Below are positions 54,219-64,000 of a stretch of 64,000 nt of DNA, one piece after another; positions within the stretch are counted from its first letter, which is position 1, and every line of letters starts with the position of its first letter. A model generated the notes under the pieces. It did no database searches. It saw nothing but the letters and a program-made list of their open reading frames with translations, and was not told where the DNA came from. Source of the stretch: Acidimicrobiia bacterium (lineage in GTDB: Bacteria > Actinomycetota > Acidimicrobiia > Acidimicrobiales > Poriferisodalaceae); contig JAJDZE010000021.1 of assembly GCA_022824805.1 (NCBI GenBank), positions 1-64,000 on the forward strand, given 5' to 3'. Position numbers and translations under genes: made by a program.

Positions 54219-55112
54219 TCAGGCATCGGCGACAACCCTGTCCAGCTCGCCTTCGACCAGTTCGAGGTCGTCGCGGTCCTTGATGACCGCGCCGATCGTG
54301 TCGGCTGCGGCTGGTACATCGAGATCGTCGGTGCCCAGCACGCCGAGCGCATCGACCCAGTCCAGCGTCTCGGCCACTCCCGGCGGCTTGGCGAGATCCA
54401 TGTCGCGCAGGCGCTGAACGGCAGCAACCACCTTGTGCGCCAAGGTCGCGACGGCATCGGGCGCGCGCAAGCGCACGATCTCGATTTCCTCCTCGAAGCT
54501 GGGGTAGCCGATCCAGTGATACAGACATCGGCGCTTGAGGGCGTCGTGCAATTCCCGTGTGCGATTCGAGGTCAGCACCACCATCGGCCGGCTGGCCGCG
54601 GTGATGGTGCCGAGCTCGGGGATCGTGATCTGGAAGTCCGACAGCAGCTCCAGCAGGAAGGCCTCGAATTCGTCGTCGGCACGATCGACCTCGTCGATGA
54701 GCAGCACCGCACTGCTGCCGGCCTTGATCGCCGACAGCAGCGGCCGCTCGATCAGGAATTCAGGGCCGTACAGCCCGCTGACGGCCCCGGCGTCGGTCAG
54801 CTCGCTCTCTGACAGCGCCCTGACGTGCAGCATCTGCCGCGCGTAGTCCCACTCGTAGAGCGCCTGGTAGGTGTCGATTCCCTCGTAGCACTGCAGGCGG
54901 ATCAGCTCCCGCCCGCCGATCTCCGCGAGGCACTTGGCCATCTCAGTCTTGCCAACCCCGACCTCGCCTTCGAGCAGGATCGGCCGGCCCAGCCGCATCC
55001 CGATGAGCGCTGCAGTGGCCAGGCCTCGGCTCGCGAGGTAGCCGGCTGCTCGAAGCTGTGCCCGGAGGTCGGCAACGCTCGCCGGTGTCTCGTTGCGGGG
55101 CTGCTCGCTCAC
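54219..55112 (-). CDS. coxD: MoxR-type AAA ATPase, CoxD-like
   Basis: GRPILLEGEVGVGKTEMAKCLAEIGGRELIRLQCYEGIDTYQALYEWDYARQML...VLLIDEVDRADDEFEAFLLELLSDFQITIPELGTI; GTG start near 55112. Confidence 0.92.
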   Translation of the reverse strand: MSEQPRNETPASVADLRAQLRAAGYLASRGLATAALIGMRLGRPILLEGEVGVGKTEMAKCLAEIGGRELIRLQCYEGIDTYQALYEWDYARQMLHVRALSESELTDAGAVSGLYGPEFLIERPLLSAIKAGSSAVLLIDEVDRADDEFEAFLLELLSDFQITIPELGTITAASRPMVVLTSNRTRELHDALKRRCLYHWIGYPSFEEEIEIVRLRAPDAVATLAHKVVAAVQRLRDMDLAKPPGVAETLDWVDALGVLGTDDLDVPAAADTIGAVIKDRDDLELVEGELDRVVADA

Positions 55113-55138
55113 CGTTCGAGCCCGGAACGCTGCCGGCC

Positions 55139-55444
55139 TCAGTCGCCCGAAGTGGGACCGAGGACCAGGTCGCGCACTGAGGTGCCGTCGGGGGATGACT
55201 TGCCTTCGCGCTCGAGCAGCTTCCGCCACGACGTGGCGATGTCCTCGTCGCCTTCAGCAAAGCCGTCGAAGGTGAAATGGCGAGCGTTGCGGCAGATCTT
55301 GACGTTGCTGCTCTCAGCGTCGAAGCCGGCGCCGTCGTCTCCCTGCCAGACATCTGTCAGGACGGGCTGCGGCTCGGTGCCGACGTCTGCCTGCACAGAC
55401 ACCGGATCGGTCGAGGTCACCGCCTCGATAGTAGCCGCAGGCAC
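55139..55444 (-). CDS. Small hypothetical protein
   Basis: 101 aa acidic ORF MPAATIEAVTSTDPVSVQADVGTEPQPVL...; position upstream of coxD. Confidence 0.45.
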   Translation of the reverse strand: MPAATIEAVTSTDPVSVQADVGTEPQPVLTDVWQGDDGAGFDAESSNVKICRNARHFTFDGFAEGDEDIATSWRKLLEREGKSSPDGTSVRDLVLGPTSGD

Positions 55445-55586
55445 GAATTCCCGATCAGCGCCCCTGGCGAGAGCTGCCAGCGGCAGACTTCGCAGTGAAC
55501 AGCCACTGCGGGCGGCGGCCGGTGCTCAGGCCGTAATCTCGGAGGACCCAGGGGTACCTCGGGCACGCTGTGAGAAAAGGGCTCGC

Positions 55587-57797
55587 ATGACCGATCGCCA
55601 GATCCATATCCGAAGCTGCTCATTGTGCGAGGCGATGTGCGGGCTCGAGGTGCACCACGCCGACGGCGAAGTGAAGCTGATCAGGCCGAATCGCGACGAT
55701 GTCTGGTCGAAGGGCTACATCTGCCCCAAGGGCACCGTGCTCGGGCGCATGTACGCCGATCCCGATCGAGTGCGCAGGCCGCTGGTCCGCGACGCAGCCG
55801 GCGATCTGGTCGAGGCCAGCTGGGACGCCGCCATGGAGCGCTGCGCCGACCTGCTCGGCGGCGTCCGCGACAAGTACGGGGTCGAGGCGATCACCGCCTA
55901 CCTCGGCAACGCCACTGGCTTCAACTACTCCATCAGCCGCTATGCTGGCATGTTCCTGCAGCTTGCCGGGATACCCACGGTCTATTCGTCTGGCACCGTC
56001 GACACGTGGTCGAAGAACGTGGCCTGCCAGCTGATGTACGGGCACTCGTGGCGCATCCCGATACCCGACATCGACCGCACCGACTTCATGGTGGTGCAGG
56101 GCGCCAACCCGTCGGCCAGCCAAGGCAGCCTCATGGGCTGCCCCGATGTTCCGGGTGCGCTCGAGGGGGTGCGCGAGCGAGGCAAGGTGGTGGTGATCGA
56201 CCCTCGCCGCAGCGAAACCTGCGCCCACGCCGACCAGTGGCTGCCGGTACGGCCTGGCACCGATGCGCTGCTGCAGCTCGCGGTGGTGAACGTGCTGTTC
56301 GACGAAGGGCTTGTGCGGCTGGGGCACCTCGCAGATCGACTCAAAGGGGTGGACGACGTGCGGGCCATCGCTGCTGAGTTCCCGCCGGAACGGGTGGCCG
56401 AGGCGTGCGGTGCGGACGTCGGGGCGATCCGCACCCTGGCCCGCGAGTTCGCTGCGGCTGAGCGCGCTGTGTGGTACGCCCGCATCGGCACCTGCAATCA
56501 GGAGTTCGGCACGCTGGCGTCGTGGCTGCCCGACGTCATCTGCGCCCTCACCGGCAACCTCGACACGGTCGGCGGGATGATGTGGCCGAAGCCGGTGGCG
56601 TGGTCGATGCTGCAGCAGGACTGGGGCTTCGAGGGCGGGTTCGACCGCTGGCGGAGCAGGGTCCGCGACATTCCCGAGGTGCTCGGCCAGTTCCCGATGG
56701 GGTGTCTGGCAGAGGAGATCGACACGCCCGGCGAGGGGCAGCTCAAGGCGCTGATAGTGGTGGGCGGCAACCCGGTGCTGTCGGCCCCCAATTCCGACCG
56801 TCTCGACGAGGCACTGCCGCTGCTGGAGGCGATGATCTCGGTGGACAATGCGCTGAACGAGACCTCCCGCCACGCCCATGTCGTCTTGCCGGGGCTCGCA
56901 GCGCTGGAGCAGCACTTCTACTCGGAGATGCTGTGGGGCTGGGCCAAGCGCTCTGCGGCGAAGTATGCGCCCCCGCTGTTCCCGCCTGCCGATGATCGAC
57001 CCGACGAATGGGAGATCCTCACCCGGCTCGGAGCAATGTGCGCTGGCATGGGAGATGTGAATGCCGCGGAGTTCGACGACCTGTACTTCTCGGCGCTTGC
57101 CGAGCTGGCCGGCGTAGACCCGGCGATGGCGCTGGAGACGTCGCCCGAGCCTGGGCCCGAGCGGCTGAACGATCTGGCCATCCGCACCGGTCCGTGGGGC
57201 GACCGCTACGGCGAGAATCTCGACGGCTTGAACCTCGACAAGCTCAAGGAGCTGCCGAACGGGCTCGACATGGGCCCGATGGTCCCCCGGGTCGACGACA
57301 TCGTCGTGAACGCCGACGGCAAGATCGACTTGGCGCCTGAGCGCATCACCTCCGATATCGAGCGCCTCGAGGCGAGCCTCGAGCGGCCCGATGCGTCGCT
57401 GGTGCTCACCAGCCGGCGCCATGTGCGCTCGAACAACTCGTGGATGCACAACGTGGAGGTCTTGGTGCGCGGCAAGGATCGCTGCACGCTGCTCATTCAT
57501 CCCGACGATGCCGCGAACGCAGGCGTGACCGACGGAGAGCTGGCCCGGGTCTCGTCGTCGAATGGCGCCGTCGAGGTGCCCGTCGAAGTCAGCGATCAGA
57601 TGTATCCGGGAGTCGTGTCGCTGCCCCACGGATGGGGGCACGACAAGCCCGGCACCAGACAGTCAGTGGCGAGCCGCTACGCCGGTGTCAACTACAACGT
57701 GCTTGTCCCGCCCGATTTCGTCGACGTTCCGTCTGGCAACGCCGCCGTCAATGGCGTGCCGGTGACCGTCGCCCCGGCATCCGGGGTTCCCGCCTGA
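55587..57797 (+). CDS. Molybdopterin-dependent oxidoreductase (DMSO reductase/formate dehydrogenase superfamily)
   Basis: IRSCSLCEAMCGLEVHHADGEVKLIRPNRDDVWSKGYICPKG ([4Fe-4S] C-x2-C-x3-C...C pattern), RGKVVVIDPRRSETCAHADQWLPVRPGTD. Confidence 0.93.
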   Translation: MTDRQIHIRSCSLCEAMCGLEVHHADGEVKLIRPNRDDVWSKGYICPKGTVLGRMYADPDRVRRPLVRDAAGDLVEASWDAAMERCADLLGGVRDKYGVEAITAYLGNATGFNYSISRYAGMFLQLAGIPTVYSSGTVDTWSKNVACQLMYGHSWRIPIPDIDRTDFMVVQGANPSASQGSLMGCPDVPGALEGVRERGKVVVIDPRRSETCAHADQWLPVRPGTDALLQLAVVNVLFDEGLVRLGHLADRLKGVDDVRAIAAEFPPERVAEACGADVGAIRTLAREFAAAERAVWYARIGTCNQEFGTLASWLPDVICALTGNLDTVGGMMWPKPVAWSMLQQDWGFEGGFDRWRSRVRDIPEVLGQFPMGCLAEEIDTPGEGQLKALIVVGGNPVLSAPNSDRLDEALPLLEAMISVDNALNETSRHAHVVLPGLAALEQHFYSEMLWGWAKRSAAKYAPPLFPPADDRPDEWEILTRLGAMCAGMGDVNAAEFDDLYFSALAELAGVDPAMALETSPEPGPERLNDLAIRTGPWGDRYGENLDGLNLDKLKELPNGLDMGPMVPRVDDIVVNADGKIDLAPERITSDIERLEASLERPDASLVLTSRRHVRSNNSWMHNVEVLVRGKDRCTLLIHPDDAANAGVTDGELARVSSSNGAVEVPVEVSDQMYPGVVSLPHGWGHDKPGTRQSVASRYAGVNYNVLVPPDFVDVPSGNAAVNGVPVTVAPASGVPA

Positions 57798-57856
57798 TCT
57801 GTCAGCGGTCAGAGGAAGATACGCCGACCAGCGCGCCCTCGTAGGATGCCGCGCTG

Positions 57857-59293
57857 ATGCGCAGGGGGGCGGCGGCCGCTGAGGCGCCGCGCCTCGAATC
57901 CGAGGTCCGCGGCGGCGGTGCATTCTCGGCCCGCGGGTTCGCCCCGCTGTGGTTCAGCGGGCTGTGCTGGCACTGGGGTCGCTGGGCGATTGCGTTCCTG
58001 GCGAGCTATCACGTCAACCAGATCACCGGCTCGCCACGGATGGTGCAGCTGACTGGGGCCATCATGTGGGCGCCTCTGCTGCTCGGCGGGGCCATCGGCG
58101 GGGTGATCTCGGATCGCTTCGACCGCCGGCGCACCGTGCGATTGCAGACGGCGCTTCTGGTGCCGTTCGTGGCCGTGGTAGGGCTGGCCGAGCGGGCTGG
58201 GCAACTGGGCATCGCACTGCTGTATCCGTTCTTGTTGTTCGCGGGCATCGGCTGGGTGGTGGACATGACCAGCCGTCGAGCGCTGGTGCTCGACATCGTG
58301 GGGCCGCATCGGCTGCACAAGGCGATGGCGTGGGAGACGATGGCTCTCGCCTCGGGCGTAGCGGCGGGGCAGCTGCTGGGCGGCGCATTTGCTGACCGGG
58401 CTGGCGTAGGGGCTGCCTTCCTGGGAGTGGCCCTCATGCTGGGCCTCGGCCTGGTGCTCCTCATGTGGGTACCGCACGTGCCGCCTTCGATGCCCGCCCC
58501 GTCGCAACGCATGGCCGAGCGCAACCGTGCCGACCCTGGGCTGGCTGGATTGCGACTGGCTCACCCGCGCTGGGCACGGTCGATGGCCGAGCGGGTGTTC
58601 GAACTGGTGCCCTTGGGCTCTGCGCCGCACGAGATGATCGATGACTCCTCGCCAGAGGCGACCGCCTCCGGCCTGCCCCGGCGAACATCGCCGCTGACCG
58701 AATTGCGTGACGGCTTGCGCTTGGCCCGCACCAATCGCAGCCTGCTCAGCATCCTCGGCGTCACCGTGATGGCGAACTTCTTCATGTTCGCCTACTTCCC
58801 GGCCGTCCAGCTCATCGGCGACGAGGTCAATGCCACGGCATCGCAGATCGGGATCATCGGCTCGATGACCGGCTTCGGCATGATCACCGGATCGCTGGTC
58901 ACGGCGAGGTGGGGCGAGGGTCGTTGGGGGATCGCCTACTCGTTCGGCGTCTTCGTGGCGATGGCGACGCTCATCGTGTGGGCGCTGTCGCCGAATGTCC
59001 TGATCGCAGTGATCACGCTGTACGTCGCGAGCTGCGGCAGCGGGCTCTTCGCTGCCACGCAGTCGACGCTGGTGCTCACCACCGTGTCAGAGGAGATGCG
59101 GGGCCGCGCGATGGGCTTGCTGAGCATGGCGATCGGCGCGCTGCCGGTGGGCACCTACGTGCTCGGCGAGGTGGCGCAGCAGCTCGGCGCCCGCGCCGCC
59201 GTCATCTTGATGGCGTCGTTGGGACTCGCCGGCATGACGCTGTGGCTGCTGATCAGACCGGAGGTACTGCGGCGCGGAGGCCCCACGTCGTGA
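57857..59293 (+). CDS. MFS transporter
   Basis: About 478 aa, multi-TM: GGAIGGVISDRFDRRRTVRLQTALLVPFVAVVGLAERAG; TTVSEEMRGRAMGLLSMAIGALPVG. Confidence 0.9.
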   Translation: MRRGAAAAEAPRLESEVRGGGAFSARGFAPLWFSGLCWHWGRWAIAFLASYHVNQITGSPRMVQLTGAIMWAPLLLGGAIGGVISDRFDRRRTVRLQTALLVPFVAVVGLAERAGQLGIALLYPFLLFAGIGWVVDMTSRRALVLDIVGPHRLHKAMAWETMALASGVAAGQLLGGAFADRAGVGAAFLGVALMLGLGLVLLMWVPHVPPSMPAPSQRMAERNRADPGLAGLRLAHPRWARSMAERVFELVPLGSAPHEMIDDSSPEATASGLPRRTSPLTELRDGLRLARTNRSLLSILGVTVMANFFMFAYFPAVQLIGDEVNATASQIGIIGSMTGFGMITGSLVTARWGEGRWGIAYSFGVFVAMATLIVWALSPNVLIAVITLYVASCGSGLFAATQSTLVLTTVSEEMRGRAMGLLSMAIGALPVGTYVLGEVAQQLGARAAVILMASLGLAGMTLWLLIRPEVLRRGGPTS

Positions 59294-59379
59294 GGTTTCC
59301 TGCGGCATCCTGAGGGTGAGTACGCTGCCGCGTGGCCGAGTCGCGCCGCCGACATGCGTGACGAGAGGGGAAGCCGACC

Positions 59380-60471
59380 ATGAAAGCTGCAGTGCTCAAC
59401 GAGATTCCGGGCGAACTCGACATCGAGGACATTTCTGTTGATGCGCCCGCTCCAGACGAGGTCCTGTTGCGGGTGGTGCACGCGGGTCTGTGCCACAGCG
59501 ATCTGCACTTCATGGATGCCCACTGGCCGTACCAGCTCCCCGCTGTCATGGGTCACGAGAGTGCCGGTGTGGTTCAAGCCGTCGGCGAGAACGTCGCATA
59601 CGTGAAGCCCGGCGACCATGTCATCTCCTGCCTGTCGGTCTTCTGCGGCCACTGCGAGCGTTGCCTCACCGGCCGCCCGAACATCTGCGCCAATCCTGCG
59701 GCGGTTGCTCGGCCCTCCGGTGTCGCACCACGCCTGTCCAAGCCCGATGGCACCGAGGTGGGCCAGTTCGCCCGTCTCGGCGGGTTCGCCGAGGAGATGC
59801 TGATCCACCAGAACGCTGTCGTGAAGATCCGCGACGACATGCCGCTCGACCGTGCGGCGCTCATCGGCTGCGGCGTCACCACGGGGTTGGGTGCCGTGTT
59901 CAAGACGGCCCGCATCGAACCCGGTGCGACCGTGGCCGTGTACGGCGCGGGCGGCATCGGCCTGTCGGCAGTGCAGGGTGCCCGCATCGCTGGCGCCGGC
60001 CGGGTCATTTCTGTGGACGTCGAAGACTCCAAGCTGGAAACGGCTCGCCAGGTGGGCGCTACCGACACGGTCAACGCTTCGGAGGGCGACCCGGTCGAGG
60101 CGATCAAGGAGCTCACGAGCGGTGGCGTCGATTACGCCTTTGAGTGCATCGGGCTGAAGCAGACCTGCGAGCAGGCGTGGTCGTCGTCGCGGCCCGGCGG
60201 CACCACCGTCATCGTGGGCATGATGCCATTCGGCGAGAAGATCGAGATCACGGGCTATGAGGTGTTCATGCTCGAGAAGCGGCTGCAGGGCTCGATGATG
60301 GGCTCGAACGCCTTCCGGGTGGACATGCCGCGCTACGTCGACATGTATCTCGACGGCCGCCTGATGCTCGACGAGATGATCTCGGCCCACATGCCGCTCG
60401 AGGACATCAACGTCGGCTACGAGCAGATGCGTCAGCGCGTCGGCACCCGCACCGTCATCGATTTCGACTAG
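59380..60471 (+). CDS. Zn-dependent alcohol dehydrogenase (class III-like MDR)
   Basis: MKAAVLNEIPGELDIEDISVDAPAPDEVLLRVVHAGLCHSDLHFMDAHWPYQLPAVMGHESAGVVQAVG; CGHCERCLTGRPNIC. Confidence 0.94.
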   Translation: MKAAVLNEIPGELDIEDISVDAPAPDEVLLRVVHAGLCHSDLHFMDAHWPYQLPAVMGHESAGVVQAVGENVAYVKPGDHVISCLSVFCGHCERCLTGRPNICANPAAVARPSGVAPRLSKPDGTEVGQFARLGGFAEEMLIHQNAVVKIRDDMPLDRAALIGCGVTTGLGAVFKTARIEPGATVAVYGAGGIGLSAVQGARIAGAGRVISVDVEDSKLETARQVGATDTVNASEGDPVEAIKELTSGGVDYAFECIGLKQTCEQAWSSSRPGGTTVIVGMMPFGEKIEITGYEVFMLEKRLQGSMMGSNAFRVDMPRYVDMYLDGRLMLDEMISAHMPLEDINVGYEQMRQRVGTRTVIDFD

Positions 60472-60530
60472 CTGGTCCACCCCGGAGGGGGTCGGGCCGC
60501 ATCACACCAACAACCAGCAAGAGAGGGGCC

Positions 60531-61355
60531 ATGGAGGTCGAAGGCAGAGTTGCCGTGGTGACGGGCGCGGCGAGCGGCATGGGCCGCGCTATGGCCGATA
60601 CGTTCGCGACGGCAGGCATGAAAGTGGTGCTGGCCGACATCGAGGAAGCGCCGCTGAACGATGCCGCTGCCGAGGTGTGCGCGACCGGGGCGGAAGCCAT
60701 CGCGGTGCGCACCGACGTATCGCAGCTGGCGCAGATCGAGGCGCTCGCCGAAGCTGCGGTGGAGCAGTTCGGCGCCGTGCACGTGCTGTGCAACAACGCG
60801 GGCGTCGGCATCCCCGGGCCGGTGGGGGACATGTCGCTCGAAGACTGGCGCTGGACGCTCGACATCAACCTGTGGGGGCCGATCTACGGCTGCCACGTGT
60901 TCCTGCCGATCATCGAGGCGGCAGGCGAGGGCCACATCAACTCGACTGCATCGGTGGCCGGGCTGTACGGCGGAGCTTCGCTCGGCGCGTACAACGTGTC
61001 CAAGCACGGTGTCGTGGCGCTGATGGCCACGCTGGAGCGAGATCTGCGGCTGCGGAACTCGAACGTGCATGCCTCGGTGCTCTGCCCGGGGCCGATCAAC
61101 ACCAACATCGTCTACAGCCAGCGCAATCGTGCCCCCGAAGATGCCGCCCACCACGTCCGCACCGATCAGGGCGACAAGTTCTGGGACATGCTCAAGGGCT
61201 ACCTGGCCGAGGGCATGGACCCCGCCGACGTGGGGCCGATGGTGCTCGACGCCGTGCGCACCGACCGATTCTGGGTGCTGACCCACCCCGAGATGGGCAA
61301 GATCGCCCGCTACCAGGCCGACGCCATGCTCGAAGACGGTCATCTCACGCGCTGA
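60531..61355 (+). CDS. Short-chain dehydrogenase/reductase
   Basis: GRVAVVTGAASGMGRAMADTFATAGMKVVLADIEE; VLCNNAGVG; YNVSKHGVVAL. Confidence 0.94.
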   Translation: MEVEGRVAVVTGAASGMGRAMADTFATAGMKVVLADIEEAPLNDAAAEVCATGAEAIAVRTDVSQLAQIEALAEAAVEQFGAVHVLCNNAGVGIPGPVGDMSLEDWRWTLDINLWGPIYGCHVFLPIIEAAGEGHINSTASVAGLYGGASLGAYNVSKHGVVALMATLERDLRLRNSNVHASVLCPGPINTNIVYSQRNRAPEDAAHHVRTDQGDKFWDMLKGYLAEGMDPADVGPMVLDAVRTDRFWVLTHPEMGKIARYQADAMLEDGHLTR

Positions 61356-61561
61356 ACCGAGGCGCTGCGTGTCGGCCAGTCGACGCGGCTGCCCAAGGTT
61401 CGGCGCGGAGCTGCCTCGACGGCGCAACAGCACGTTCGGCCTGCTCGCACGGCGACGCTGAGGCAAACCGTTCGGGAAGGCGTTTACTGAGCCCGTGACT
61501 CCGACCGCGCCGCCGAGAGCGAAACGTTCGCCCGAAGCGCTGCCCTGTCGGTCCTGAGCAC

Positions 61562-63133
61562 GTGAAGCCCGCAGGACGAAGCGTGCGCGCGCAGGCACGG
61601 CTGGCTGCAAGGCGGCCGTCGGTCTTCGCCGTCGTACCGCAGATTCTCGATGCAGCCGGTCGGCCGCTCGCTCCAGCGGTGGCACCCCCCGCCCCGAGCA
61701 CGGCCCCGTCGGGCGCTGCGCCCGCCGACCGCGCCGCCCCGCCCGCCGACGCGCCCCCGTCAGACAGCTACCGGTGGCGGCTGCTCGGCGTGATCGGGCT
61801 GGCAGTGCTCGGGTTCGGTTCGCTGATGACCTTGGTGGGGGTTTCGCTGACGCCGATCGCCGAAGACCTGGGAACCTCACTGCCCACGGCCGGCTGGGTC
61901 ATCACCGGCCTCATGCTGGCCATGGCTGTCTCCACACCGGCCGGCGGCAAGCTGGCCGACCGGTTCGGGCACCGCCGCATCTTCCTCATCGGCATTATCG
62001 GGATGACCGCGACGATGATCGCCAACTACTGGGTGCCCGACATCGGCACCTTCATCGCCGTAAGAGTGGTGTTCGGGCTGTGCGGCGGGCTGCTGATGCC
62101 CTCGGGCATGGCGCTGCTCATGCACGCGTTCGGTCCGGCCGAGCGGGCGCGGGCTGTCGGGTGGTTCCAGTTCGCTATGACCGGTGCGCCGACGATCGGC
62201 GTGGTCGTCGGCGGGCCGCTGCTGAACGTGTTCGGCTGGCGCGGCATCTTCTTGCTGTTCGGCGTGATCAGCCTCGTGTCGTTGATCTTCGCCGCCGTCG
62301 TCGTCAAGCCGATTCCCCGGGGCGCTCGGGTGCCGATCGACGTGCTGGGGGCACTGCTGCTGGCCGGCGGCACGCTGCTGGTGCTGTGGGCCATCACGCG
62401 GCTGCCGATGCTCCTGCGGGCAGGCGATGGGCTGCTGTCAGACCAGACGCTCATGCTGATGCTCGGCGGGGCGGTGGTCTGCTTCGTGCTGTTCGTGCTG
62501 TGGGAACGCCGAGCACCCGCCCCCTTCTTGGACCTGCGCCTGTTCCGCCGAGCCAGCTTCACCCTGCCGCTGCTGTCGGCGCCGGCCAACCAGTTCGCGT
62601 ACATGGGCGGCTTCATGGTGGTGCCCTGGGTTCTGCAGGAGCGGTACGGCTTCTCGGTGGGCATCGCTGCGATGCTCATGGTTCCCCGGCCCGGCGCGTT
62701 TGCCGTGGCTTCGCCGATGGGCGGCACGCTGGTGACCAAGATCGGTGCCCGGATCCCGATGTTCTTCGGCACCTCCGCGATGATCGGCTCGATGATCGCC
62801 TTTGCTCTGGGCGCCAAGCCAGTGGGCTGGGGCCTCGCGGCGATCATGGTGGGGCTGGTGCTGTCGGGGGTCTCCGCAGGCGTCGGCTCACCCGCTTACC
62901 AGGTGCTGGTGGCCAACTCGGTCGAAGACAAAGACCTCGGCATGGCCAATGGCATGAACCAGACGGTCATGTGGATGGGCATCATCCTGGGGATCCAGTC
63001 GATGCTGGCCTTCACCGGCGAGGATCCCTCGCTGGGACGGCTGCGAGCCACGTTCCTGTTCGGCGCCGCAGTGGCGGCGATCGGCTTCGTGGCGCCCCTG
63101 TTCGCCACCCGCCGATCCACCCGCTTGACCTAG
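61562..63133 (+). CDS. MFS transporter (DHA2/EmrB-like)
   Basis: Multi-TM: SLTPIAEDLGTSLPTAGWVITGLMLAMAVSTPAGGKLADRFGHRRIFLIGIIGM. Confidence 0.92.
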   Translation: MKPAGRSVRAQARLAARRPSVFAVVPQILDAAGRPLAPAVAPPAPSTAPSGAAPADRAAPPADAPPSDSYRWRLLGVIGLAVLGFGSLMTLVGVSLTPIAEDLGTSLPTAGWVITGLMLAMAVSTPAGGKLADRFGHRRIFLIGIIGMTATMIANYWVPDIGTFIAVRVVFGLCGGLLMPSGMALLMHAFGPAERARAVGWFQFAMTGAPTIGVVVGGPLLNVFGWRGIFLLFGVISLVSLIFAAVVVKPIPRGARVPIDVLGALLLAGGTLLVLWAITRLPMLLRAGDGLLSDQTLMLMLGGAVVCFVLFVLWERRAPAPFLDLRLFRRASFTLPLLSAPANQFAYMGGFMVVPWVLQERYGFSVGIAAMLMVPRPGAFAVASPMGGTLVTKIGARIPMFFGTSAMIGSMIAFALGAKPVGWGLAAIMVGLVLSGVSAGVGSPAYQVLVANSVEDKDLGMANGMNQTVMWMGIILGIQSMLAFTGEDPSLGRLRATFLFGAAVAAIGFVAPLFATRRSTRLT

Positions 63134-63149
63134 CAGTCGCTGTCCGGCG

Positions 63150-64000
63150 CTAGAGCGCGGCGAGGAAGTCGAGCAGTTCGGCGTTGAGTTCGTCGGCGGC
63201 TTCTTGTTGGACCCAGTGGCCGATGCCGTCGAGAATTACCGACTTGTGCAGGTTGGGCATGGTTTCGCCGAACTTGGCGATGGAGCCGGCGCCCCACACG
63301 GTCGGGCCGTCGACCTCGCCGCCGACGAACAGGCTCGGCTGGATGATGGCTGCTCCGTCGAAGGCGGCCATGTCCTCCCAGTCGCGGTCCACGTTGCGGT
63401 AGCGGTTCAGCCCGCCCGACATGCCGGTGCGGGTGAACTCCGAGGTGTAGTAGGCAAAGTCGGCTTCTGACATCCAGTGAGGCCAGGAGCCTTTCTCGGG
63501 CCAGATGAAATTGTCGGACAGCTTGCCACCGGGGGCGACGCCGAAGCCGCCGCCTGATGAGTCGCCCGATGCCTGCCGGGCCCGCACGCCGTCTCCCGAG
63601 GCGGCGTAGTACATGCCCAGCAGCCAGTGGGCAAGGTCGACCTCCATCTCAGCCTCGGCACGGCCCGGCTCCTGGAAGTACTCGATGTAGAACTCCTTGT
63701 CGCCGCCCATCATGCGGAAGGCGGCGCTGGGCTTGAAGTCGCTGCGGGCGTTGTAGGGCACGCTCACCAGTCCGAGCGCGGCGAAGATGTCGGGCCGCAG
63801 CAAGGCCGAGCTCCAAGCGATGGGTGCACCCCAGTCGTGGCCCACGATCACGGCCGAGTCCTCGCCGAGCGCCCGCACGACGCCCACGTTGTCGGCGACG
63901 TGGCGCACCATGCGGTAGTCGTCGACCGCGGCGGGCGCCGAGGAGCGGCCGTAGCCGCGCACGTCGATCGCCACCGCCCGATACCCAGCCGCAGCCACCG
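63150..64000 (-). CDS. Alpha/beta hydrolase (epoxide-hydrolase-like), truncated at right edge
   Basis: GYRAVAIDVRGYGRSSAPAAVDDYRMVRHVADNVGVVRALGEDSAVIVGHDWGAPIAWSSALLRPDIFAALGLVSVPY; start lies beyond the window. Confidence 0.9.
   Translation of the reverse strand, partial: VAAAGYRAVAIDVRGYGRSSAPAAVDDYRMVRHVADNVGVVRALGEDSAVIVGHDWGAPIAWSSALLRPDIFAALGLVSVPYNARSDFKPSAAFRMMGGDKEFYIEYFQEPGRAEAEMEVDLAHWLLGMYYAASGDGVRARQASGDSSGGGFGVAPGGKLSDNFIWPEKGSWPHWMSEADFAYYTSEFTRTGMSGGLNRYRNVDRDWEDMAAFDGAAIIQPSLFVGGEVDGPTVWGAGSIAKFGETMPNLHKSVILDGIGHWVQQEAADELNAELLDFLAAL

Noticed and set aside
55620-57641. 673 aa minus-strand ORF
   Set aside because: Antisense to the molybdopterin oxidoreductase; shadow ORF.

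Overview
This is a high-GC, actinobacterial-looking catabolic region, plausibly Acidimicrobiia-like; that taxonomic guess is inference only. It is densely packed with roughly 50 credible genes, and no rRNA, tRNA or CRISPR was recognised by eye. Main content: (1) a left-edge remnant of small uncharacterised genes starting in a poly-G run; (2) amine/amino-acid catabolism: N-acyl-D-amino-acid deacylase, two class III aminotransferases, a class V aminotransferase, an FMN alpha-hydroxy-acid dehydrogenase, two FAD oxidoreductase-GcvT fusions and an MttB-family methyltransferase; (3) a single-chain biotin carboxylase-BCCP-carboxyltransferase; (4) three separate AAA/DUF4143-type ATPases within about 14 kb, each preceded by a direct or inverted repeat; (5) a secreted protein combining a cell-wall-binding-like region with RCC1-like CAIRTDGQLACWG repeats; (6) a complete-looking form I aerobic CO dehydrogenase locus: coxM-coxS-coxL with the AYRCSFR motif, an XdhC-YHS fusion, coxG, and convergent coxE/coxD. 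A run of five tiny single-TM proteins sits directly downstream of coxG and is the best candidate here for an undescribed component. Other observations include a 44-nt interspersed repeat found at 4.9 kb and 51.4 kb, a DUF5678-like/retropepsin-like gene pair ending in two perfect hairpins, and a 22-bp iteron array ending at the start codon of one ATPase.
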